DNA of 32,684 nucleotides, from the NCBI RefSeq assembly GCF_000372465.1, contig NZ_AQUZ01000085.1:1-32684 (forward strand), in the 5' to 3' direction. Below the pieces are notes generated by a model. That model was not told where the DNA came from. It saw only the letters and a program-made list of their open reading frames with translations, and made no database searches. This DNA is from Kribbella catacumbae DSM 19601. GTDB lineage: Bacteria > Actinomycetota > Actinomycetes > Propionibacteriales > Kribbellaceae. This document shows, one piece after another, positions 7,497 through 14,774 of the stretch. Made by a program: the position numbers and the translations under genes. Positions within the stretch are counted from its first letter, which is position 1. The number at the start of each line of letters is the position of its first letter.

Positions 7497-8155
7497 CGTA
7501 CACCGCGAGGCGCCTCGCGGACATGCTGGACGGGGAGGTGTCCTGGCTGTCCGTCCGTACTGCGTCCGCAGTGCCCGGCCCCGAGTGGATCTCCTGCGCC
7601 GAGCTCCTCAACGAGCAGCTGGCAGGCGGCGATCCGACGTACGGGTGGCGGAAGGCGCTGCTGGACGACTACGGGCGCGAGTACAACATCGAGCCGCCTC
7701 TGCAGGTCGCCGCCATGTTCGTGCTGCTGTGGTACGTCTCCGTGCCGTCCATGATCGCGGGAATCTCCACTGCTCTGACAGGCGTCTCGCCAGACGTGTC
7801 ACCCGAGGCACTGGCCTTCAGACGGCACCCGACGGCGCACTACCCGACCGATGTCGCCCTGCTGTCGGACAAGGTGGTTTCGCTCGAAGAGGCGGTCGTG
7901 CAGGTCGACGAGCACACCAAGGCCTTCACCGACTCGTACCGGCCAGGGGTGAAGCTGAGTTCGCTCCAGCGCCGAGGCGCGGTCGAGGACGAGCTCCGCG
8001 GCGCCTTCAAGGTCCCAGAGGAGGCTGTGCACGCCGCAACTGCCGCCGAGGCGTTCGGCATCCGTCTCGACCAGGAGATCCGTACGTCGTGCTGCTTCTT
8101 CTACGCACTCCCCAACGTCAAAGCCTGCGGCGGCTGCCCCCGCGTCAAAGCCTGA
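7493..8155 (+). CDS. FhuF-like (2Fe-2S) ferric-siderophore reductase
   Basis: A 220-residue protein that starts at an ATG overlapping the ATPase stop. Its C-terminus carries the FhuF-type iron-sulfur motif C-C-x10-C-x2-C (Cys200, Cys201, Cys212, Cys215). Such proteins reduce ferric iron in the imported siderophore so that the ferrous ion is released in the cytoplasm. The position as last gene of the import operon supports that role. The gene's last 11 bases overlap the end of the oppositely oriented flavoprotein gene, leaving no room for a separate terminator. Assignment to the general family is firm; the siderophore it acts on is unknown. Confidence 0.85.
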   Translation: MTYTARRLADMLDGEVSWLSVRTASAVPGPEWISCAELLNEQLAGGDPTYGWRKALLDDYGREYNIEPPLQVAAMFVLLWYVSVPSMIAGISTALTGVSPDVSPEALAFRRHPTAHYPTDVALLSDKVVSLEEAVVQVDEHTKAFTDSYRPGVKLSSLQRRGAVEDELRGAFKVPEEAVHAATAAEAFGIRLDQEIRTSCCFFYALPNVKACGGCPRVKA

Positions 8156-9215
8156 AAACCTCAGGCGTGGACTCAGAGCCGGTCACCAGATCGCGAAGGT
8201 AGCGCGCTACCAGCGGCACGAACTTGAACCCTTCGCCGTGGAACCCGGCCGCCACGCTGATCGGCCCGCGCCGGTCGATCACGAAATCCCCGCGCTCGGT
8301 GTTGTCGTAGAGGCAACTGATCGCCTCCGACCGCGTCACGTCCAACCCTGGGAACCACTCCCGGACATAGGCGACCAACGCCGCGTCCCGAGCGGGCTCG
8401 ACCTGGAAATCCCGCTGATCGAGCGAGATCACCGGGCCGGACGCGTGCATCCCGACCTTCACGCCGCGCCCCTCCTCGAACACCCCGTACGCCCGGACGC
8501 GCCGATCCACGAAGACCGGCCACTGCGCGGACGCATCCACCGGCGCGAAGAACCGCGGCTGCTCCTGGGACGCCGAGATCGCCGGCACCTCGAGAGCACC
8601 GGCAAGGACCCGAGCTGTCCAAGGCCCAGCCGTCACCACCAACTGACGACCCCGTACTGCGCCCGCAGCGGTCTCGACCTCGACACCGTCCCCGGCAACC
8701 CGTACTCCGGTCGCCGCGCACTGCGGGCGGAACTCCACCCCCAGTGAACGAGCAGATGCCCGGATCGCAGTCAATGCTTGCTCAGCAAGCGCCCGGCCCG
8801 ACCAGGGCTGGTACAGCACCTTGGAGGAGAACCGCATCCCCGGCCAGCGCTCAGTAGCAGCCTCTGGCGCCAGTACGTCGTACGGGACTCCGTGTCGCGC
8901 GAGCAGCGCCGCAGACTCGCGTACCCGCCGCTCGTCGAGACCGTGGTCGACACCGCCGACCGGATCCAGCATCTGCACGCCGGTCTCGCTCTCCAGCTCC
9001 TCCCACAGAGCCCGCGCCCGTGCAGCCCGGAGTAGCTCGCCCTCGTCGTCGATGGCGAGCCGGAAGAGTCTGGTGCCGCCATGCGACCCGCCGCGGTCGT
9101 GCCCGAGCTCGTACTGCTCCAGCACGAGCACCTCACGGCCGGCGGCCGCGAGAGCACGAGCCGCAGCCGAGCCCATCGCTCCGGCTCCGATCACGACGAC
9201 GTCGTAGGTCTGCAT
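8145..9215 (-). CDS. Sarcosine / N-methyltryptophan oxidase-type FAD enzyme
   Basis: A 356-residue flavoprotein with an N-terminal dinucleotide-binding motif (VVVIGAGAMGSAAARALAAAG) and the MSOX-type signature GGSHGGTRLFRLA. The cysteine that carries covalent FAD in monomeric sarcosine oxidases is present (Cys301 in SCLYDNT), as is the C-terminal VAAGFHGEGFKFVPL segment. Members oxidise N-methyl amino acids with oxygen to formaldehyde, the amine and hydrogen peroxide; the exact substrate (sarcosine, N-methyl-L-tryptophan, or another secondary amine) cannot be told here. The ATG is preceded by GGAAGGAG. It converges on, and overlaps by 11 bases, the FhuF-like gene. Confidence 0.88.
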   Translation of the reverse strand: MQTYDVVVIGAGAMGSAAARALAAAGREVLVLEQYELGHDRGGSHGGTRLFRLAIDDEGELLRAARARALWEELESETGVQMLDPVGGVDHGLDERRVRESAALLARHGVPYDVLAPEAATERWPGMRFSSKVLYQPWSGRALAEQALTAIRASARSLGVEFRPQCAATGVRVAGDGVEVETAAGAVRGRQLVVTAGPWTARVLAGALEVPAISASQEQPRFFAPVDASAQWPVFVDRRVRAYGVFEEGRGVKVGMHASGPVISLDQRDFQVEPARDAALVAYVREWFPGLDVTRSEAISCLYDNTERGDFVIDRRGPISVAAGFHGEGFKFVPLVARYLRDLVTGSESTPEVFRL

Positions 9216-9257
9216 GGCTCCTTCCTACCCGACACTGGACCTTCGACGGTGGTTTGA

Positions 9258-9548
9258 GGGATTGTTCTGGACTGCTCCGGAACCCACAGTGACTCCAAGT
9301 CGGGGAAGTCGAGACTGTGGAGGTCGAACAAGACTCTGTATCACTGGTGGTGGGACCAGCGGACCGGCAAGGTGACCTGGGAGGACCTCGGTGGTGAGGC
9401 GCACGCTGACCCGGTTGGTTTCGCATTCGCCGATCAGCACCAATATTTCGCTCAGAGCGGAACGAACACGCTCCACCACTGGTGGTGGACCCCGCAGGAC
9501 GGCTGGCATCGCAACGACTGGGGCGGGAGCGTGAAATACCCCGGCTGA
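9258..9548 (+). pseudogene. Remnant of a tryptophan-rich lectin-like repeat protein
   Basis: A frame open from 9258 to TGA at 9546-9548 encodes two clear repeats of the type L-Y/H-H-WWW: LYHWWWDQRTGKVTWEDLGG and LHHWWWTPQDGWHRNDWGG, separated by ADPVGFAFADQHQYFAQSG. This pattern matches beta-propeller or tachylectin/PLL-like sugar-binding repeats (DUF346-type) found in secreted actinobacterial proteins. No ATG, GTG or TTG in frame lies upstream of the repeats, and the repeat number is far below that of a full propeller. It is best seen as the surviving 3' end of a deleted gene. The composition is not foreign. Confidence 0.6.
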
Positions 9549-9571
9549 GCAGGGAACCGAAAACTGTCGGA

Positions 9572-9619
9572 GCCGCCCGGCACGATGTCGATCATGAATT
9601 CGACACCGTTCCGGGCGGC
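9572..9619. terminator. Two-part hairpin upstream of egtA
   Basis: GCCGCCCGG (9572-9580) pairs with CCGGGCGGC (9611-9619), and inside it TGTCG (9586-9590) pairs with CGACA (9601-9605) around a 10-nt loop. There is no T-run, as usual in high-GC genomes. It lies 23 nt after the lectin-like remnant and before the egtA promoter, so it may be the terminator of the lost gene. It could also be a dispersed palindromic element. Confidence 0.45.
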
Positions 9620-9651
9620 CCCCATGTCACCGAGGGGTAACCCACTATCAG

Positions 9652-9680
9652 TTGTCCGGCCCGATGGCCGCGGATAGGTT
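9652..9680 (+). promoter_or_regulatory. egtA promoter
   Basis: TTGTCC (9652-9657) and TAGGTT (9675-9680) are separated by exactly 17 nt. The predicted transcription start, about 7 nt further on, falls on the GTG at 9688. This fits a leaderless mRNA for egtA. The evidence is box similarity and spacing only. Confidence 0.5.
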
Positions 9681-9687
9681 CGTTGAC

Positions 9688-10983
9688 GTGACCGCGTCCC
9701 GCGAGTTTCCGGCGACGACCCCGATCGGCTCCCGCGTGGAGGCTGAGGGTTACGTCGCGATGGTTTGTTTCAAGCACGGTCCTCCACAACTCCACGGCGT
9801 CGAGCTGGAGTGGACGGTGCACCATGCGGATGATCTGCACCGGCCCCTCGATGCCGCTCAACTCAGCAATGCCCTGGGCGTGCATGCGCCCGCGACCCTG
9901 GTCCGCGGCAGTCCACAGCTGCCGCTGAACCGGGGTTCTCTGGTCACGGTGGAGCCGGGTGGCCAGGTAGAGATCTCCGGCCCCGCCTCGGCCTCCGTGC
10001 CCAGGCTGATCGAGGACACCGCCGCCGACGCCGCGGAGCTCACCTCCCTGCTCGCCGCCGAAGGCCTGAGACCAGGTCAGTTCGGCCTCGACGCCTTCCG
10101 CCCGCCGCGTCGCATCCTGACCGTTCCCCGGTACGCCGCCATGGAGCGCGCCTTCGCGCAGCTCGGCCCGCATGGCCCGCGGATGATGTGCAGCACGGCC
10201 GGCTTGCAGGTCTGCCTGGATGCGGGCGAGGCCGACCAGACGGCGTTGCGCTGGCGAGCGCTGCATGATTTCGGTCCAGCCTTGGTCGGGTTGTTCGCCA
10301 ACTCGCGGAGACGCGAGGGCTCTGACACCGGGTGGGCTTCCGCCCGGACCGAAGCCACCTTCGGCACCTGCGCCCCCTTCACCGAGCCGCCACCCCTCGA
10401 CGGTGATCCAGCCGAGGCCTGGGCCCGTACTGCGATGGACGCGCCCGTGCTCTGCCTGCGTCGAGGCGACAACTGGGACGCCCCACCCGGACTGACCTTC
10501 GGCGCCTGGGCGGACGGTGCCCTCGACGGCAGCAACCTGGCAGGCCGGCCCGGCGCGAATCCGGGCGACGGGAATACGGGCGACGGGGAGCCGCCTGGCG
10601 ACAGGCCGACGTACGCGGACCTGGACTATCACTTGTCGACGCTGTTCCCGCCGGTGCGGCCGCGCGGGTACTTGGAGGTGCGCTACCTCGACGCCCAGTC
10701 AGGTGACGGCTGGATCGCGCCGACCCTGTTGCTGTCCGCGTTGATGTCCGACCCGGCCGTCACCGACCAGGCGCTGGCCGCTGCCGCACCGGCAGCCGGG
10801 CGCTGGTTTCCCGCCGCGCGCGAAGGGCTGGACGACAAGCCGGTCCTGCAGGCCGCCCGCGACCTGGTCGCGCTGGCCACCACGAACTTGAGCCGCATCG
10901 GAGTTGATCAGGACCTGATCACCGAGGTCGGCGACCGACTGCACTGCATCGTCGACGACACCCACAGAAGGCGAGCATCATGA
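9688..10983 (+). CDS. egtA: Glutamate-cysteine ligase EgtA
   Basis: EgtA joins glutamate and cysteine with ATP to gamma-glutamylcysteine, the sulfur donor for ergothioneine in actinobacteria. The 431-residue product shows the family's N-terminal GVELEW strand (about residues 32-37), in which the acidic residues bind metal-ATP, and a GshA-like body (GQFGLDAFRPPRRILTVPRY, HGPRMMCSTAGLQVCLDAG, RPRGYLEVRYLD). Three upstream starts are possible (TTG 9652, ATG 9664, GTG 9688). The GTG at 9688 is preferred because a well-spaced promoter ends 7 nt before it and the TTG lies inside the -35 box. Its stop overlaps egtB (ATGA). First gene of a four-gene operon. Confidence 0.9.
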   Translation: MTASREFPATTPIGSRVEAEGYVAMVCFKHGPPQLHGVELEWTVHHADDLHRPLDAAQLSNALGVHAPATLVRGSPQLPLNRGSLVTVEPGGQVEISGPASASVPRLIEDTAADAAELTSLLAAEGLRPGQFGLDAFRPPRRILTVPRYAAMERAFAQLGPHGPRMMCSTAGLQVCLDAGEADQTALRWRALHDFGPALVGLFANSRRREGSDTGWASARTEATFGTCAPFTEPPPLDGDPAEAWARTAMDAPVLCLRRGDNWDAPPGLTFGAWADGALDGSNLAGRPGANPGDGNTGDGEPPGDRPTYADLDYHLSTLFPPVRPRGYLEVRYLDAQSGDGWIAPTLLLSALMSDPAVTDQALAAAAPAAGRWFPAAREGLDDKPVLQAARDLVALATTNLSRIGVDQDLITEVGDRLHCIVDDTHRRRAS

Positions 10984-12311
10984 CCCACCAGTTGTCCGAG
11001 CTGACCGCGGAGGAGCTGCGGTCGTTCGTCGCCGAGCAACTCGAACGCTCGCGCGGCCGGACCGTTCAGCTCACCGACGCGGTCGATACCGACGACCTGG
11101 TCCGGCAGCACTCCAAACTGATGTCGCCGCTGGTCTGGGACTACGCGCACATCGGCAACCAGGAAGAGCTCTGGCTGGTTCGCGACGTCGGCGGCCGCGA
11201 ACCGGTCCGGCAGGACATCGACGAGCTGTACGACGCGTTCATGCACGCCCGCTCCGATCGCCCGTCGCTGCCGCTGCTCGGTCCGGCCGAGACCAGGCAG
11301 TACGTCGTGGAGGTGCGCGACAAGGTCCTCGATGTGCTCGACCACGTGAAGTTCCAGGGCGGCGAACTGCTCGACAACGCCTTCGCCTTCGGCATGATCG
11401 TGCAGCACGAGCAGCAACACGACGAGACCATGCTCGCGACGCATCAGCTCCGGACGGGCACCCCGGTGCTCGACGCGCCCGCGCCTCCGCCCGGCCGACG
11501 GCTGGCCACGCCTGAGGTGCTGGTGCCCGGTGGCATCTTCGAGATGGGGACGTCGATCGAGCCGTGGGCGCTGGACAACGAGCGACCGGCCCACCCGGTG
11601 CACGTCGCGCCGTACGTGATCGACACGGCGCCGGTGAGCAACGGCGACTACCTGAAGTTCGTCACCGGTGGCGGCTATCAGGATCCGCGGTGGTGGTCCG
11701 AGGCCGGCTGGGCCCATGTACAGAAGGCTTCGCTGGTTGCGCCGCGGTTCTGGGAGCTTGAGGACGGCAACTGGCTGCGGACGCGATTCGGGCATCGGGA
11801 GCTGCTGCCGCTCGACGAGCCTGTGATGCACGCCTGCTTCTACGAGGCCGAGGCGTATGCGAAATGGGCGGGCAAGCGGCTGCCGACCGAGGAAGAGTGG
11901 GAGTTCGCGGCGCGATTCGACCCGGAGACCGGGCGGACGCGGCGCTTTCCCTGGGGCGACGAGAGCCCGGGGCCGCAGCACGCGAACCTCGGGCAGCGGC
12001 ACCTGCGGCCAGCGCCGATCGGGGCGTACCCGGCAGGCGCGTCGCCACTCGGTGTCGAGCAGCTGATCGGCGACGTCTGGGAGTGGACCAGCAGCGACTT
12101 CAAGCCGTACCCGGGGTTCCGAGCCTTCCCGTACGACGAGTACTCGCTGGTGTTCTTCGGTAGCGACTACAAGATGTTGCGGGGTGGCTCGTTCGGCACG
12201 GACGAGGTGGTCGCGCGGAGCACGTTCCGGAACTGGGACTACCCGATCCGCCGCCAGATCTTCGCCGGCTTCCGCTGCGCCCGAGATCCCCGTCCGGAAG
12301 AGCTGGGCTGA
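10980..12311 (+). CDS. egtB: Ergothioneine sulfoxide synthase EgtB
   Basis: EgtB is a non-haem iron enzyme that uses oxygen to couple gamma-glutamylcysteine to hercynine, forming the C-S bond and a sulfoxide. The 443-residue protein has the expected order: an N-terminal DinB-like helical domain with the three iron ligands His57 (DYAHIGN), His143 and His147 (HEQQHDE), then a formylglycine-generating-enzyme-like domain (GGIFEMGTS, RLPTEEEWEFAAR, DVWEWTSSDF, GGSFGTDEVV, RNWDYPIRRQIFAGFRCA). Length is normal for the actinobacterial type. It overlaps egtA by four bases and egtC by one, so the pathway genes are translationally coupled. Confidence 0.95.
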   Translation: MTHQLSELTAEELRSFVAEQLERSRGRTVQLTDAVDTDDLVRQHSKLMSPLVWDYAHIGNQEELWLVRDVGGREPVRQDIDELYDAFMHARSDRPSLPLLGPAETRQYVVEVRDKVLDVLDHVKFQGGELLDNAFAFGMIVQHEQQHDETMLATHQLRTGTPVLDAPAPPPGRRLATPEVLVPGGIFEMGTSIEPWALDNERPAHPVHVAPYVIDTAPVSNGDYLKFVTGGGYQDPRWWSEAGWAHVQKASLVAPRFWELEDGNWLRTRFGHRELLPLDEPVMHACFYEAEAYAKWAGKRLPTEEEWEFAARFDPETGRTRRFPWGDESPGPQHANLGQRHLRPAPIGAYPAGASPLGVEQLIGDVWEWTSSDFKPYPGFRAFPYDEYSLVFFGSDYKMLRGGSFGTDEVVARSTFRNWDYPIRRQIFAGFRCARDPRPEELG

Positions 12312-13054
12312 TGTGCCGGCACCTTGCCTACCTGGGCCCGCCGGTTTCGCTCGCTTCGCTGGTCCTGGATCCGCCGCGCTCGCTATATCGACAGAGCTGG
12401 GCCCCTTCCGACATGCGCGGCGGTGGCTCGGTCAACGCGGACGGCTTCGGCATCGGCTGGTACGTCGACGGCTCCGTGGTCCGGTATCGGCGGAGTGTGC
12501 CGATCTGGGCCGACGAGTCGCTGCCGGGGCTGGCTTCGTCGATCAGGTCCGGCGCCGTGCTGGCCGCAGTACGGAATGGGACGGTCGGGTCGCCGTTGAC
12601 GGAGTCGGCGGTCGCGCCGTTCACCAGGGACCAGTGGTTGTTCAGCCACAACGGCCTGATCAGCGGCTGGCCCGGCTCGGTGACCAAACTCGCCGAGTCG
12701 CTGCCCGTCTCCGAACTGCTCACCCTCGACGCCCCGATGGACTCCGCCCTCCTGTGGGCCCTGATCCAAGACCGCCTGTACTCCGGTGCGCCTGCCGCCG
12801 AGTCGGTCGCATCGGTCGTGCGCGACGTCGCCGCCGCGGCGCCTGACTCCCGGCTCAACGTCCTGCTCACCGATGGGGAGCAGATCGTTGCGACCACCTG
12901 GACGCATTCGCTCTGGGTCCGGCGAACAACCAATTCGGTAGCGGTCAGCTCCGAGCCCTGGACCGACACCGGCTGGGAGCAGGTCCCCGACCATTCATTG
13001 CTTCTAGCAACCAAAAGCACGCTAGCCGTCACCCCTTTGATGGAAGGACGATAG
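12311..13054 (+). CDS. egtC: Gamma-glutamyl hercynylcysteine sulfoxide amidohydrolase EgtC
   Basis: EgtC removes the glutamate from gamma-glutamyl-hercynylcysteine sulfoxide. It is a class II glutamine-amidotransferase-type (Ntn) hydrolase; the nucleophile Cys2 follows the initiator (MCRHLAYLGPP), and the family motifs ADGFGIGWY (about residue 44) and FSHNGLISGWP (about residue 113) are in place. The 247-residue length fits. The ATG shares one base with the egtB stop (TGATG), and its own stop shares one base with the egtD GTG. Confidence 0.93.
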   Translation: MCRHLAYLGPPVSLASLVLDPPRSLYRQSWAPSDMRGGGSVNADGFGIGWYVDGSVVRYRRSVPIWADESLPGLASSIRSGAVLAAVRNGTVGSPLTESAVAPFTRDQWLFSHNGLISGWPGSVTKLAESLPVSELLTLDAPMDSALLWALIQDRLYSGAPAAESVASVVRDVAAAAPDSRLNVLLTDGEQIVATTWTHSLWVRRTTNSVAVSSEPWTDTGWEQVPDHSLLLATKSTLAVTPLMEGR

Positions 13055-14019
13055 TGACCTCGATCGACATCCACCTGACCCCGGACTACGCCTCTCGCGC
13101 GCTGCGGGAGGACGCCCGGGCCGGGCTGACGGCTGAGCCGAAGTGGCTCGCGCCGAAGTGGTTCTATGACGCGCGCGGCAGCGACCTGTTCGAGGAGATC
13201 ACCCGGCTGCCGGAGTACTACCCGACCCGCGCGGAGCGGGAGATCCTCCAGGCCCGCTCCGGCGAGATCGCGGAGCTGACCGGCGCGCATACCTTGGTCG
13301 AGCTCGGCTCCGGCTCGTCGGAGAAGACCCGGCTGCTGCTCAACGGGCTGCGCGACCACGGCACGCTGTCGACGTTCGTCCCGCTCGACGTCTCGGAATC
13401 GGCGCTGCGCGACGCGGCCGCCGCCATCAACACCGACTACCCGGGCCTGACCGTGCACGGCGTCGTCGGCGACTTCACCGCACACCTCGACAAGCTCCCC
13501 GGCGAGGCTCCGCGCGTGGTCGCGTTCCTCGGCGGCACGATCGGCAACCTGCTGCCCGCCGAACGCGCCGACTTCTTCCACTCCGTCCGCGAGGTCCTAG
13601 AGCCAGGGGAGTGGCTGCTGCTCGGCACGGACCTGGTGAAGGACCCGGCCACCCTCGTCGCGGCGTACGACGACAGCGCGGGGGTGACGGCCGAGTTCAA
13701 CCGGAACGTACTGCGGGTGCTGAACCGCCAACTCGGCGCGGACTTCGACGTCGAGTCGTTCAGCCACCGCGCGATCTGGGACCCGGAGAACGAATGGATT
13801 GAGATGCACCTGCGCGCCGACCGGGCGATGCGGGTGCTGATCCCGGAGATCGGCCTCGAGGTCGACTTCGCCGAGGGAGAGGAACTCAGCACCGAGGTCT
13901 CCGCCAAATTCCACCAGCACGGCGTCGAAGCCGAACTGGACAAGGCCGGCTTCACCCCCGCCGCCTGGTGGACCGACACCGAAGCCCGCTTCGCCCTCTC
14001 CCTCTGGCAAGCCACCTGA
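13054..14019 (+). CDS. egtD: L-histidine N-alpha-methyltransferase EgtD
   Basis: EgtD trimethylates histidine with three S-adenosylmethionine molecules to give hercynine, the substrate of EgtB. The 321-residue sequence shows the SAM site LVELGSGSSEKT at residues 81-92, the histidine-pocket tyrosine in PEYYPTRAE, the GGTIGNLLP loop, and the C-terminal EELSTEVSAKF segment that contacts the substrate amine. The GTG start overlaps the egtC stop by one base. It ends the operon; no gene for the PLP-dependent lyase EgtE follows on this strand. Confidence 0.95.
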   Translation: MTSIDIHLTPDYASRALREDARAGLTAEPKWLAPKWFYDARGSDLFEEITRLPEYYPTRAEREILQARSGEIAELTGAHTLVELGSGSSEKTRLLLNGLRDHGTLSTFVPLDVSESALRDAAAAINTDYPGLTVHGVVGDFTAHLDKLPGEAPRVVAFLGGTIGNLLPAERADFFHSVREVLEPGEWLLLGTDLVKDPATLVAAYDDSAGVTAEFNRNVLRVLNRQLGADFDVESFSHRAIWDPENEWIEMHLRADRAMRVLIPEIGLEVDFAEGEELSTEVSAKFHQHGVEAELDKAGFTPAAWWTDTEARFALSLWQAT

Positions 14020-14310
14020 CCCAAGGGACAGCGAGCTAGTCCCCAAGCCCGTTGGCTAAGCGGTTCGGGGAGGTGCCTCGCCGGGGCTGCCCGCCGCAGG
14101 CAGGCGCACGGAAGCCGAAGGCGGCGTCGATGCCCGGCGCGACCGCGGGGATGGCGGCGCCCGGCGCGACCGCGCGGACGGCTGCGCACGCACGCCCCGT
14201 CCCCGATGGCCCGACACGCCGGGGGAAGCGTTTGCTGACCGGAGTTGGGTATGCGTGGGCGTCCGGCCCTCCCGGGCGTTGTACCCAGGGGGTCTCGTCG
14301 TCGCCACCGG

Positions 14311-14349
14311 AAGGTGTTCAAGCCCACCAGTGGTGGGCTTGAACACCTT
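14311..14349. repeat. Perfect 39-bp palindrome
   Basis: AAGGTGTTCAAGCCCACCA (14311-14329) is followed by one G and then its exact reverse complement (14331-14349). As RNA this would make a nearly loop-less hairpin in either direction, so it could serve as a bidirectional terminator. Its perfection and its setting among other repeats also fit a dispersed REP-like element. Confidence 0.7.
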
Positions 14350-14720
14350 GGCGACAAAGAAGTTGGCCCGGGGCGCAGCCGATGGGGGTGGTGGATGAGT
14401 CCGTCTAGTGCTGCGTACCGGCGTACTCGACCAAGCCGAGCCAGCGGGCGGGCCGACCCAGCCGGGCGGGCCAGCCGGGCGGGGCGGGCGCCGCCCATCC
14501 ACGGCTGGTACGCCGGATTGCGGAGTGCCGATGGCCGGTTCTGGTGCCGATGGCGCGCTGTATAGCAGGTTATTGGTCGGCCAAGGCGCTATCGACCGGA
14601 CCGGCACGCCGCGAGTCGTCTAGCCAGCGCGCCGATTCACCCACCCACGCCGTACCTCGCCGATCGGGCCGTCGCCGTACCTCGCCGGACCCGACCGCCC
14701 CACCTCGTCGGGCCCCGCCG

Positions 14721-14741
14721 TCGCCAAGGTGTCCTTGGCGA
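14721..14741. terminator. Short hairpin downstream of the sugar ABC operon
   Basis: TCGCCAAGG and CCTTGGCGA pair perfectly around a TGT loop (9-bp stem). It lies 34 nt beyond the stop of the reverse-strand lipoprotein gene and is the first strong stem its transcript would meet. No T-run follows. Its left arm repeats, in inverted form, the flank of the 39-bp palindrome. Confidence 0.5.
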
Positions 14742-14774
14742 AGCGACGGGCCCACCCAATTGACCAGCTTGGGA

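Larger units (their letters stand above)
14020..14774. other. Repeat-rich convergent intergenic region
   Basis: About 755 bp lie between egtD and the reverse-strand sugar-binding lipoprotein gene, and no frame looks like a real gene. The reverse frame over 14056-14607 is proline/arginine-rich and reads across palindromes, so it is treated as spurious. The stretch holds several repeats: a perfect 39-bp palindrome (14311-14349), a hairpin at 14721-14741, a 16-bp direct repeat (14132-14147 and 14159-14174), and a 15-bp direct repeat CGCCGTACCTCGCCG (14648-14662 and 14673-14687). CACCTTGGCGAC at 14344 recurs inverted at 14720. A weak stem (GGGAC 14025-14029 with GTCCC 14039-14043) just after egtD might end that transcript. 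Confidence 0.6.

Noticed and set aside
14056..14607. Long reverse-strand ORF (183 codons) in the gap after egtD
   Set aside because: Proline/arginine-rich, reads straight through palindromes and direct repeats, has no ribosome site and no recognisable domain.
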